From Enterenecus faecium (lineage in GTDB: Bacteria; Bacillota; Clostridia; Oscillospirales; Oscillospiraceae): a stretch of DNA of 18,954 nucleotides. Positions 1-6,465 of the stretch are shown here, piece by piece. The notes under the pieces are model-generated. The model made no database searches, was not told where the DNA came from, and saw only the letters and a list, made by a program, of their open reading frames with translations. The DNA is taken from contig DVFO01000019.1 of assembly GCA_018713215.1 (NCBI GenBank), forward strand, positions 1-18,954. The letters are read 5' to 3'. Positions within the stretch are counted from its first letter, which is position 1. The number at the start of each line of letters is the position of its first letter. The position numbers and the translations under genes are program-made.

Positions 1-1
1 G

Positions 2-601
2 GACTACTATCTCTACAAGCACCTGTACGACCTCTACGCCACCGAGGGGAGTGAATTGGCTCCCGCGGAGCGGGATCTGGAGACCTTTGCCCAGGAGCAG
101 GGTTACCTCACCGTGGACCACATCTGGATCTCCACCGCTGCGGCGGATCCGGCGGACCCGGAGGCCGTGGCCGCCTGCCGGGCCCGGGCGGAGGAGGCCT
201 TTTCCAAGCTCAACGGCAGCGCCGACCCCGTCCACGACTTCGCCGTTCTGGCGGAGACCTACAGCGACGAGCCCAACCGGGACCAGCACCCGGACGGCTA
301 CACCTTCACCGCTGGGGACGGCACCCTGCCCGCCGCCTGCGAGGAGGCGGCCATGGTCCTGGAGGAGGGCCAGTTCAGCGGCGTGGTGGAAGCGGAGGAC
401 GGATTCTATCTGCTGCTTCGCAAGCCAGTGGACCTGGACGCCGTAGCCCCGGACTATTTTGACGCCCTGCTCCAGGCCGGGGCGGAGAGCGCGGAGATCT
501 CCACCACCCGCGCCTACGACACCCTGGACGTCAGCAGCTTTTATGCGGCCCTGACCGAGGCCCGGGCGGAGCTGTCCCCCTCCGGCACAGAGGCGGCCTG
601 A
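2..601 (+). CDS. Parvulin-type peptidyl-prolyl isomerase, C-terminal part (5' end outside window)
   Basis: The frame is open from base 2 to the TGA at 599-601, so the gene starts upstream of the window. Visible residues resemble the rotamase domain of PrsA/SurA-like foldases: a VDHIWIST strand (family pattern VRHILI), an FAVLAETYSD segment (family FAELAKEYSDD), then EEAAMVLEEGQFSGVVEAEDGFYLLL (split here: EEAAMVLEEGQF, SGVV, GFYLLL), matching the family's EEAAFALKPGEIS...GYHIIKV pattern. Such proteins assist folding of exported proteins at the outer face of the membrane. The signal peptide or membrane anchor, if present, would be in the missing part. A short acidic tail follows the domain. 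The usual GG-DLG motif is weak (YTFTAGDGTLP), so activity could be reduced. A TTG at base 56 could be mistaken for the start, but the frame continues upstream with protein-like sequence. Family is fairly sure; the exact subtype is not. Confidence 0.8.
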   Translation, partial: DYYLYKHLYDLYATEGSELAPAERDLETFAQEQGYLTVDHIWISTAAADPADPEAVAACRARAEEAFSKLNGSADPVHDFAVLAETYSDEPNRDQHPDGYTFTAGDGTLPAACEEAAMVLEEGQFSGVVEAEDGFYLLLRKPVDLDAVAPDYFDALLQAGAESAEISTTRAYDTLDVSSFYAALTEARAELSPSGTEAA

Positions 602-651
602 TGCTGGAGATTCCTTCCAGCTTTGGCAAAATGACGAAATTATACAGGATT

Positions 652-669
652 TTGATAAAGTTTTAACAA
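652..669. promoter_or_regulatory. Rex-like operator 1, upstream of the thl promoter
   Basis: The 18-mer TTGATAAAGTTTTAACAA matches the clostridial Rex palindrome TTGTTAA-N4-TTAACAA at all but one of the 14 specified positions. It lies 26 bases upstream of the -35 box. Rex is the NADH/NAD+-sensing repressor known to control thl and butyrate/butanol genes in clostridia. Assignment is by pattern and context only; no rex gene is in this window. Confidence 0.55.
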
Positions 670-695
670 ATTTTGAGATTTCACAGAAATTTGCA

Positions 696-724
696 TTGAC
701 GGAGGCTGGAAAACCCACTATAAT
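696..724 (+). promoter_or_regulatory. Consensus sigma-A promoter of thl
   Basis: TTGACG (696-701) and a perfect TATAAT (719-724) are separated by 17 bases. Transcription would begin near 731, giving a leader of about 165 bases before the thl start codon. This is the strongest promoter I see in the window, as expected for a central fermentation gene. Confidence 0.8.
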
Positions 725-755
725 CAAGTCAGCAAGCGGGTTGGTGCATGAGGGC

Positions 756-773
756 TTGTCAAAAAATTAGCAA
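756..773. promoter_or_regulatory. Rex-like operator 2, downstream of the thl promoter
   Basis: The 18-mer TTGTCAAAAAATTAGCAA fits TTGTTAA-N4-TTAACAA with one mismatch in each half. It begins about 25 bases after the predicted transcription start, where a bound repressor would block elongation. It also overlaps the left arm of an imperfect inverted repeat (GGGCTTGTCAAAA at 752-764 with TTTTGACAAACCC further downstream), so an RNA hairpin is an alternative reading. Confidence 0.45.
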
Positions 774-897
774 TCCTGTTTTTCTTTTGACAAACCCCGG
801 TGCCTTCCCTTGACTTGTGTCCGGCATCTGCGGCAGTGCCTGGCGGACCGCCGTCAGGGCTGTCAAACCCATAATTTTGAAAAAACGGAGGAAGATC

Positions 898-2478
898 ATG
901 AAAGAGCTCTATGTTGTGAATTGCTGCAGAACTGCAATCGGTTCCTTTGGCGGGAGCCTGAAGGACGTCCCCGCCACCGAGATGGGCGCCATCGTCGTCA
1001 AGGAAGCTCTGAATCGCGCCGGTGTGAAGCCCGAACAGGTGGATGAGGTCATGTTCGGCTGCATCCTGACCGCCGCCCAGGGCCAGAACGTGGCCCGCCA
1101 GGTCTCCATCAAGGCCGGCATTCCCTTTTCTGTTCCCGCCTATACCGTCGGCATGGTCTGCGGTTCCGGCATGAAGTCCATGATCGAAGGCGCCCGCTCC
1201 ATCCTGGCCGGCGACGCCGACGTGATCGTCTGCGGCGGCACCGAGAACATGAGCGCCGCTCCCTACGCCCTGCCCACCGGCCGTTACGGCGCCCGGATGG
1301 GTCACACCCAGATGCTGGACACCATGATCAAGGACGGCCTGTGGGACGCCTATAACAACTACCACATGGGCACCACCGCCGAGAACATCAACGACATCTG
1401 GGGCATCACCCGTCAGGAGCAGGACGCCTTCGCCGCCGCTTCCCAGCAGAAGGCCTGCGCCGCCCGGGATTCCGGCCGTTTTGACGACGAGATCGTCGCC
1501 GTCCCCGTGAAGGTCAAGAAGGAGATCGTGGAGTTCAAGCGCGACGAGTATCCCAAGGAGGGCGTCACCCCCGAGAGCATCGCCAAGCTCAAGGGCGCCT
1601 TCCCCGTGGGTCCCGAGTCTCCCAACCCCGTGGTGGTCAACACCTTTGAGCCCACCGGCATCCAGGATGCCGCCGACAAGGGCACGCCCCGCGTCACCGC
1701 CGCCAACGCCTCCGGCATCAACGACGGCGCTGCCGCCATCATCCTGGCCTCCGGCGACGCCGTGGCCAAGTATGGTCTCAAGCCCATGGCCAAGCTCATC
1801 GGCTGGGGCCAGGGCGGCGTGGATCCCAAGATCATGGGCGTGGGTCCCGTGGTGGCTTCCCGCAACGCCATGGCCAAGGCCGGCGTGACCATGGAGTCCG
1901 TGGGCAAGCTGCGCGGCGCTTTCCCCGTGGGTCCCGAGGGGGTGGAGGACGAGATCGTCCACACCTTTGAGGTCACCCAGGTCCACGAGGCCGATGCCAA
2001 GCAGCACGTTCAGCGTGTCACCGCTGCCAACGCCTCCGGCATCAACGACGGCGCTGCCGCCATCCTGCTGGCTTCCGGTGAGGCTGTGGAGAAGTACGGC
2101 CTGAAGCCCATGGCCAAGCTGGTCAGCTGGGGCCAGGGCGGCGTGGATCCCAAGATCATGGGCGTGGGCCCCGTGCCCGCTTCCCGTCAGGCCATGGCCA
2201 AGGCCGACCTGAAGATCGAGGATGTGGATCTGGTGGAGGCCAACGAGGCTTTCGCCGCTCAGTCCATCGCTGTGGCTCGTGAGCTGGGCTTCGACATGGA
2301 CAAGGTGAACGTCAACGGCGGCGCCATCTCCATCGGCCACCCCGTGGGCGCTTCCGGCGCTCGTATCATCGTCACTCTGCTCCACGAGATGCTCAAGCGC
2401 GACGACGCTAAGCGCGGCCTGGCCACCCTGTGCATCGGCGGCGGCATGGGCGTTGCTACTATCTTTGAAAAGGTGTAA
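898..2478 (+). CDS. thl: Acetyl-CoA acetyltransferase (thiolase) with internal tandem duplication
   Basis: Condenses two acetyl-CoA to acetoacetyl-CoA, the first step of butyrate formation. The ATG at 898 follows GGAGGAAG and opens with MKELYVVNCCRTAIGSFGG, the normal thiolase N-terminus; upstream in-frame codons have no thiolase similarity. Catalytic motifs are intact and single: nucleophile Cys88 in VCGSGMK, NEAF at 449-452, His481 in GHPVGASGAR, Cys512 in CIGGG. At 526 aa the protein is about 130 residues longer than the usual ~393. The excess comes from a repeated segment (residues 223-329 and 330-437), each copy carrying AKL/GKL-GAFPVGPE, NASGINDGAAA and GVDPKIMGVGP, plus a roughly 26-residue insertion before NASG in both copies. 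Family assignment is very sure; whether the long form is a real, active enzyme is not. Preceded by a consensus promoter with Rex-like sites and followed by a terminator. Confidence 0.93.
   Translation: MKELYVVNCCRTAIGSFGGSLKDVPATEMGAIVVKEALNRAGVKPEQVDEVMFGCILTAAQGQNVARQVSIKAGIPFSVPAYTVGMVCGSGMKSMIEGARSILAGDADVIVCGGTENMSAAPYALPTGRYGARMGHTQMLDTMIKDGLWDAYNNYHMGTTAENINDIWGITRQEQDAFAAASQQKACAARDSGRFDDEIVAVPVKVKKEIVEFKRDEYPKEGVTPESIAKLKGAFPVGPESPNPVVVNTFEPTGIQDAADKGTPRVTAANASGINDGAAAIILASGDAVAKYGLKPMAKLIGWGQGGVDPKIMGVGPVVASRNAMAKAGVTMESVGKLRGAFPVGPEGVEDEIVHTFEVTQVHEADAKQHVQRVTAANASGINDGAAAILLASGEAVEKYGLKPMAKLVSWGQGGVDPKIMGVGPVPASRQAMAKADLKIEDVDLVEANEAFAAQSIAVARELGFDMDKVNVNGGAISIGHPVGASGARIIVTLLHEMLKRDDAKRGLATLCIGGGMGVATIFEKV
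1564..2208 (+). repeat. Diverged tandem duplication inside thl (period 321-324 bp)
   Basis: Unit 1 covers 1564-1884 and unit 2 covers 1885-2208. In a hand codon alignment of 1690-1881 against 2014-2205, 169 of 192 bases agree, with 7 of 64 residues changed. The units differ by one codon in the insertion after GAFPVGPE. Both units start at a shared GGCGT(C/G)ACC (1561-1569 and 1882-1890), which is the likely joining point. Confidence 0.9.
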
Positions 2479-2500
2479 TCTTTTTCAATAACATCCGTAG

Positions 2501-2533
2501 ACAAGGGTGTGGGGGATCACCCCACACCCTTGT
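2501..2533 (+). terminator. Terminator hairpin after thl
   Basis: A perfect 14-bp stem, ACAAGGGTGTGGGG (2501-2514) and its complement (2520-2533), has a 5-base loop. The stem is strong but the following TTGTTTGAGC is a poor T-tract, so some read-through into but is possible. Confidence 0.7.
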
Positions 2534-2566
2534 TTGAGCATTATCCCCTTTGATGGGTACCCCGTG

Positions 2567-2646
2567 GTAGGGGCCGTGGCTTGCCCGGCCCGTGGTTACC
2601 CTGGTATTGCCTTGGGGGATTCGGGAGGGGCAAGCCCCTCCCCTAC
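2567..2646 (+). repeat. 80-bp dispersed repeat A, copy 1
   Basis: Begins GTAGGGGCCGTGGCTTGCCC and ends GGGGCAAGCCCCTCCCCTAC, so its ends form imperfect inverted repeats of about 24 bp. The same 80-bp unit recurs inverted at 4558-4637 (3 differences) and directly at 12758-12837. After this copy comes a GTGCCGC/GCGGCAC hairpin (2666-2684) and a TTCATT-rich tract, both shared with copy 3. It looks like a REP or MITE-type element that cannot move by itself. Confidence 0.8.
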
Positions 2647-2665
2647 GCCCAACAAATCCAAATCC

Positions 2666-2726
2666 GTGCCGCTGGAAGCGGCACACCATAACTATTCATT
2701 ATTCATTTTTCATTCTTCATTACTTT
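2666..2726 (+). repeat. GTGCCGC hairpin plus TTCATT tract (repeat A tail)
   Basis: AATCCGTGCCGC-N5-GCGGCACACCATA is followed by degenerate tandem ATTCATT/CATTCTT units reaching to just before the but ribosome-binding site. The hairpin plus ACACCATA is repeated at 12851-12878. No clear -35/-10 pair for but is visible here, so but may depend on read-through from thl or on a weak promoter inside the repeat. Confidence 0.6.
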
Positions 2727-2737
2727 GGAGGTATCTT

Positions 2738-4084
2738 ATGAGCTATCAGGAAGAATACCGTCAGAAGCTCACCACCGCTGAGGAAGCGGTGAACGTGGTC
2801 AAGTCCGGGGACTGGGTGGACTATGGCTGGTGCACCAACACCGCCGAGGTGCTGGACCAGGCTCTGGCCGGACGCATGGGCGAGCTGTACGACGTGAAGG
2901 TGCGGGGCGGCATTCTGCTGCACATGCCCGCCATCGCCCAGATTGAGAATCCCGCCGAGCACTTCACCTGGAACTCCTGGCACATGGGCGGCACCGAGCG
3001 GAAGATGGCCAAGATCGGTCTGGCCTACTACGCCCCCATCCGCTACTCCGAGCTGCCCGGCTACTACCGGGACTGCATTGACCCCATCGACGTAGCCATG
3101 TTCCAGGTGGCTCCCATGGACCAGCACGGCTACTTCAACTTCGGCCCCAACGCCTCCCACCTGTATGACATGTGCGCCCGGGCCAAGCACATCATCGTGG
3201 AGGTCAACGAGAATATGCCCCGCTGCCTGGGCGGCTACCACACCGGGGTGCACATCTCCCAGGTCAACGCCATTGTGGAGGGCCCCAACGGCCCCATCGG
3301 CACCATGCCCGGCCTGAGCGAGCCCTCCGAGATCGACCTGGCGGTGGCCCGTCAGATCGTGGCCGAGATCCCCAACGGAGCCTGTCTCCAGCTGGGTATC
3401 GGCTCCATGCCCGGCGCTGTGGGCCAGATGATCGCCCAGTCCGACCTGAAGGACCTGGGCGTGCACACCGAGATGTACGTGGACGCCTTTGTGGCCATGA
3501 CCAAAGCTGGTAAGATCACCGGCGCCCGGAAGAACTTCGACCAGGGCCGCCAGACCTACGCCTTCGCCGCTGGTACTCAGGAGCTGTACGACTTCCTGGA
3601 CAACAACCCCGAGTGCATGAGCGCACCCGTGGACTACACCAACGACATCGCCCGGATGTCCACTCTGGACAACTTCATCTCCATCAACGGTGCGGTGGAC
3701 ATCGACCTCTTCGGCCAGGTCTCCTCTGAGTCCTCCGGCATCCACCACATCAGCGGCGCCGGCGGTCAGCAGGACTTCGTGATGGGCGCTTACCTCTCCA
3801 AAGGCGGCAAGAGCTTCATCTGCTGCTCCTCCACCTTCAAGGACAAGGCCACCGGCGAGGTGAAGTCCCGCATCCGTCCCACCCTCATTGAGGGCTCCAT
3901 TGCCACCTGCACCCGGAGCAACCTCCACTATGTGGTCACCGAGCAGGGCATGTTCAATGTCAAGGGCAAGACTACTTGGGAGCGTGCCGAGGGCCTGATC
4001 TCCGTGGCTGCGCCCCAGTTCCGGGACGAGCTGATTGCCGCTGCCGAGGCTATGCACATCTGGCGCAAGTCCAACAAGCGGTAA
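2738..4084 (+). CDS. but: Butyryl-CoA:acetate CoA-transferase
   Basis: Transfers CoA from butyryl-CoA to acetate, releasing butyrate and regenerating acetyl-CoA: the last step of butyrate fermentation, in the cytosol. The 448-aa product follows the Roseburia-type But protein nearly end to end as I recall it, with GDWVDYGWCTNT near the N-terminus, WNSWHM, PIRYSELP, MFQVAPMDQHGYFNFGP, VEVNENMPRCLGG, the SGAGGQQDFVMGAYLSKGG block and the MHIWRKSN end. Glu245 in HTEMYVDAF is the expected glutamyl-CoA catalytic residue. Start chosen at ATG 2738 after TTTGGAGG; the open frame upstream only translates repeat DNA. The related 4-hydroxybutyrate and propionate CoA-transferases are the main alternatives. 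Placement next to thl supports the butyrate role. Transcribed alone or by read-through from thl. Confidence 0.9.
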   Translation: MSYQEEYRQKLTTAEEAVNVVKSGDWVDYGWCTNTAEVLDQALAGRMGELYDVKVRGGILLHMPAIAQIENPAEHFTWNSWHMGGTERKMAKIGLAYYAPIRYSELPGYYRDCIDPIDVAMFQVAPMDQHGYFNFGPNASHLYDMCARAKHIIVEVNENMPRCLGGYHTGVHISQVNAIVEGPNGPIGTMPGLSEPSEIDLAVARQIVAEIPNGACLQLGIGSMPGAVGQMIAQSDLKDLGVHTEMYVDAFVAMTKAGKITGARKNFDQGRQTYAFAAGTQELYDFLDNNPECMSAPVDYTNDIARMSTLDNFISINGAVDIDLFGQVSSESSGIHHISGAGGQQDFVMGAYLSKGGKSFICCSSTFKDKATGEVKSRIRPTLIEGSIATCTRSNLHYVVTEQGMFNVKGKTTWERAEGLISVAAPQFRDELIAAAEAMHIWRKSNKR

Positions 4085-4102
4085 TTTCCCCTTTTCCCAT
4101 TG

Positions 4103-4134
4103 CAAGGGCCTGTTGCAGCTGCAACAGGCCCTTG
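4103..4134 (+). terminator. Perfect 32-bp palindrome, terminator of but
   Basis: The two 16-base halves CAAGGGCCTGTTGCAG and CTGCAACAGGCCCTTG are exact complements with no spacer, located 18 bases after the but stop. It would fold into a 12-14 bp stem. The downstream T content is modest (TCTTGCCCTCTC). Most likely a terminator; a protein-binding palindrome is the alternative. Confidence 0.7.
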
Positions 4135-4186
4135 TCTTGCCCTCTCTCCTGGGGAGAGGGGCAACCTACGAATGGAGGAAGCCTGA

Positions 4187-4322
4187 CCTTCTCCGATTTC
4201 TCTGGCGCAGACCAGCGCCCCAGCCGGGGACGCTCCGCTGGGCCCGATTTCTCCCCGATGAGAAATGGGGGAAAGAATCGCCAAAGGCGGGGCCTTCCCC
4301 CGCCTTGTGGAATCCACCCCGC
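4187..4322 (+). repeat. Dispersed repeat B, copy 1
   Basis: Contains TTCTCCGATTTCTCTGG, then GGGGACGCTCCGCTGGG (4226-4242), GATGAGAAAT, GAAAGAATCGCCAAAGG and TTGTGGAATCCACCCCGC. The left part recurs at about 6488-6544 with the 17-mer identical at 6528-6544. The right part recurs inverted at about 6979-7078. Variants of the 17-mer complement are also at 4952-4970. Confidence 0.65.
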
Positions 4323-4557
4323 GGTACTGGGTGGAAGGTGCGTCCTTCTCTGTTCGGCCCTTGGCCCGGTGAGGTCACATAGATGGCGTGGACATTCTAT
4401 AGAAAGTCCCTGCTCCTCTGGTAGTTGATACTTCTCTTGCCAGGGCCTTACCCTGGTATGCAGCGGTTCCCAGCTGCCGGAAGCCTGGCAGCGCAATTTT
4501 TGGAGGTCTTAGTATAAAAAAGTCTTAAAAATCGCCGAATTTCTTGGGTTTCTGGGT

Positions 4558-4637
4558 GTAGGGGAGGGGCTTGCCCCTCCCGAATCTCCCAGTGCAATAC
4601 CAGGGTAACCACGGGCCGGGCAAGCCACGGCCCCTAC
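4558..4637 (-). repeat. 80-bp dispersed repeat A, copy 2 (inverted)
   Basis: Reverse complement of repeat A copy 1 with three substitutions in 80 bases, all near the centre. Same GTAGGGG...CCCCTAC ends. It lacks the GTGCCGC hairpin and TTCATT tail that follow copies 1 and 3, so the 80-bp unit is the mobile or duplicated core. Confidence 0.8.
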
Positions 4638-5092
4638 CACAGCACCACAAGAAGTGCGGCGGAGCCCTTTGGCTCCCTCCGGAAGGGAAGCTTTAACTGG
4701 CAGTCACCGGGAACCAGACCATCGGCGGCGGGAACGCCGCTTCTCCAGGGTAGGCCCGGACATGGAATCAACCCAGCCATAGGGCCAGCTGCCCAGGGTG
4801 GCCTGGTGTGGTGGCACAAACAGGGACCATAGCAAGGGTGACGGGCCGAACCTAGACTTGACGCATGCCCAGCCTGGTACCCCCAAGGGGGGTACTTAGG
4901 GGGGAACGCCCTAAGCGGGTTTTGGTTTCTTTTGCCCGCTCAAAAGAAACCCCCAGCGGGGAGCGTCCCCACCGCACTGGCAAGTGCGCAGAAGAGAGAT
5001 TGGAGGAGGGCGCACCTCCGATGCCCTCTTCCCTTTCCCCCATTTTTGGTGTACACTGTGGACAGTCTTACACAAGAAAGGAACCTACCATC

Positions 5093-5848
5093 ATGTCTAA
5101 GAAAAAGAACAAGAAATCCAATCCCCACTCCGCCCCCCAGCCTAAGGCCAAATCCACCCAGCCCGCCAAGCAAATGAACCCCCTGGTATGGGGCATCGGC
5201 GCCATTGTGGTGGTGGCCATTCTCATCATCGCCGCTGTGGTGCTGACCCAGAAGGCGCCCTCCACCACCTCCGGGGCCCAGAACTCTGCCAATCCCACCG
5301 TCACCACCAGCGCCGACACCTACACGCCCCCCGCTCTGGAAGAGGACGTGACCTACACCGCCCGCATCGACGTGAAGGACTACGGCACCATCACTGTGGA
5401 GCTGGACCAGTCCGCCGCTCCCATCACCTGCGCCAACTTCGTGGAGCTGGCCAACAGCGGCTTCTATAACGGCCTGACCTTCCACCGCATCATGGACGGC
5501 TTTATGATCCAGGGCGGCGACCCCGAGGGCAACGGCACCGGCGGCTCCGAGCATGAGATCGTGGGCGAGTTCTCCTCCAACGGCTGGGACAACCCCCTGT
5601 CCCATAAGCGGGGCACCATTTCCATGGCCCGCTCCAACGACCCCAACTCCGCCAGCTCCCAGTTCTTCATCGTCCATGAGGACTCCACCTTCCTGGACCC
5701 CGACTATGCCGCCTTCGGCACCGTCACCGAGGGTATGGACGTGGTGGACGCCATCTGTAAGGACGCCCAGCCCACCGACGGCAACGGCGCCATTCCCGCC
5801 TCGGAGCAGCCCGTCATCAACTCGGTGACCATCCTCACCAACAAGTAA
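5093..5848 (+). CDS. Membrane-anchored cyclophilin-type peptidyl-prolyl isomerase
   Basis: A 251-aa protein with a Lys-rich N-terminus (1-30), one hydrophobic membrane segment (about 31-52, LVWGIGAIVVVAILIIAAVV), a Ser/Thr/Pro-rich linker (53-85) and a cyclophilin domain (88-250). The domain shows GTITVELD, FHRIMDGFMIQGGDP with catalytic Arg132, GTISMAR and SQFFIVHED. It should catalyse cis-trans proline isomerisation on the outer side of the membrane, helping exported proteins fold. The position of the cyclosporin-binding Trp of eukaryotic cyclophilins is Phe200 (FLDPDYAAFG), as in many bacterial members. Start at ATG 5093 after GAAAGGAAC; the longer upstream frame lacks similarity. One base separates its stop from the tadA start, so the two are probably co-transcribed. 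Confidence 0.92.
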   Translation: MSKKKNKKSNPHSAPQPKAKSTQPAKQMNPLVWGIGAIVVVAILIIAAVVLTQKAPSTTSGAQNSANPTVTTSADTYTPPALEEDVTYTARIDVKDYGTITVELDQSAAPITCANFVELANSGFYNGLTFHRIMDGFMIQGGDPEGNGTGGSEHEIVGEFSSNGWDNPLSHKRGTISMARSNDPNSASSQFFIVHEDSTFLDPDYAAFGTVTEGMDVVDAICKDAQPTDGNGAIPASEQPVINSVTILTNK

Positions 5849-5849
5849 C

Positions 5850-6296
5850 ATGACCCACCAGGAATACATGCAGGAGGCCCTGAAGGAGGCCAAAGCCTGC
5901 ATCCCCCAGGGAGACGTGCCCGTGGGCTGCGTCATCGTCTCCCCAGAGGGGGACATCATCGGCCGGGGCCGCAACCGCCGGGAGGCGGACGGCCGGGCCA
6001 CCGCCCACGCCGAGGTGGAGGCCATCAACATGGCCTGTGCCGCTGTGGGCTCCTGGCGGCTCACCGGGTGCACCCTGTACGTCACCCTGGAGCCCTGCCC
6101 CATGTGCGCCGGGGCCATCATCAACTCCCGCATCGCCTGTGTGCGCTACGGGGCCCGTGAGGACAAATCCGGGTGCTGCGGGTCGGTCCTGAACCTCTTC
6201 GAGGAGCGGTTCAACCACCACCCCCGCATCTACGGCGGCCTGTTGGAAGAGGCCTGCCGGGGGATTTTGGAGGAGTTTTTTTCCACTCTCCGGTGA
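5850..6296 (+). CDS. tadA: tRNA-specific adenosine deaminase
   Basis: Deaminates adenosine 34 to inosine in tRNA-Arg(ACG), allowing wobble decoding. The 148-aa length is typical. The zinc/catalytic signature is complete: His53-Ala-Glu55 (TAHAEVEAI) with Glu55 as proton shuttle, and Pro82-Cys83-Pro-Met-Cys86 (TLEPCPMCAGAI). GDVPVGCVIV near the N-terminus, GSWRLTGCTLYVTLEP and the C-terminal RFNHHPRIYGG segment also match TadA rather than cytidine or guanine deaminases. The ATG is one base after the cyclophilin stop with no clear Shine-Dalgarno of its own, so translation is probably coupled. In many Firmicutes the SRP RNA gene follows tadA; I looked for its conserved domain-IV sequence downstream and did not find it. 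Confidence 0.95.
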   Translation: MTHQEYMQEALKEAKACIPQGDVPVGCVIVSPEGDIIGRGRNRREADGRATAHAEVEAINMACAAVGSWRLTGCTLYVTLEPCPMCAGAIINSRIACVRYGAREDKSGCCGSVLNLFEERFNHHPRIYGGLLEEACRGILEEFFSTLR

Positions 6297-6323
6297 CTTT
6301 ACAAAGTCTTTGCATCATTTAAT

Positions 6324-6356
6324 ACTTTTGTAACAATTGTGCACAAACTTTTGTAA
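6324..6356. promoter_or_regulatory. AT-rich direct repeat around a TTGTGCACAA palindrome
   Basis: ACTTTTGTAA occurs at 6324-6333 and again at 6347-6356 (23-bp spacing, about two helical turns), with the 10-bp palindrome TTGTGCACAA at 6337-6346 between them. This block is AT-rich inside GC-rich DNA and looks like a binding site or promoter region. I cannot name the factor. Confidence 0.35.
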
Positions 6357-6429
6357 TGACTGTTGCGTATCATAACACTTGCAAGAGATATCCTTTCTTT
6401 TTCATTCTATCCTCCATCCTTCTAAAAAA

Positions 6430-6465
6430 CCCCGGAGCTTTGCAAGCGGCTCCGGGGCTTTTATT
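6430..6465 (+). terminator. Intrinsic terminator downstream of tadA
   Basis: A 9-bp stem, CCCCGGAGC (6430-6438) with GCTCCGGGG (6449-6457), has a 10-base loop and is followed by CTTTTATTGTTTT. This is a classic Rho-independent terminator, 134 bases after the tadA stop, so it could end either tadA or a short RNA from 6360-6430. Confidence 0.8.

Larger units (their letters stand above)
4135..5092. other. Long non-coding region with repeats and hairpins
   Basis: No open frame here looks protein-like. From left to right it holds: repeat B copy 1 (about 4187-4322); CCAGGG/CCCTGG and GCTGCC/GGCAGC hairpins (4440-4456, 4473-4492); repeat A copy 2 (4558-4637); a structured GC-rich stretch (4661-4850) including GGAGCC/GGCTCC and a GCGGCG-GGAA-CGCCGC stem-loop; then three close hairpins at 4877-4895, 4895-4915 and 4924-4951, the last a perfect 11-bp GGTTTCTTTTG stem. 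Only a weak promoter (TACACT at 5052-5057) is visible before the cyclophilin gene. I recognise no known RNA family. Confidence 0.6.

Noticed and set aside
724..2385. Very long minus-strand open frame opposite thl (553 codons)
   Set aside because: It is the antisense shadow of a GC-rich gene: Gly/His/Leu/Val-rich low-complexity translation with no family motifs, while the plus strand encodes a clear thiolase. The same holds for the long frames opposite but (2720-4105), cyclophilin (4940-6133) and the transporter genes.
2567..2684. CRISPR-like array because of repeated hairpins
   Set aside because: Copies are far apart, in both orientations, and without regular spacers; this is a dispersed repeat, not an array.
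3928..4496. Several small overlapping frames on both strands around 3930-4500
   Set aside because: They translate repeat B and hairpin DNA, have no ribosome-binding sites and show no protein-like pattern; similar peptide strings (RQRRGLPPPCGI) arise from the second repeat B copy.
4640..4860. Possible SRP RNA or other known structured RNA (CTCCGGAAGGGAAGC resembles part of SRP domain IV)
   Set aside because: The rest of the conserved domain-IV sequence (GTCAGGTCCGGAAGGAAGCA) is not present, and the match is explained by a simple TCCCT/AGGGA hairpin. Also no RNase P, tmRNA or 6S motif was found.
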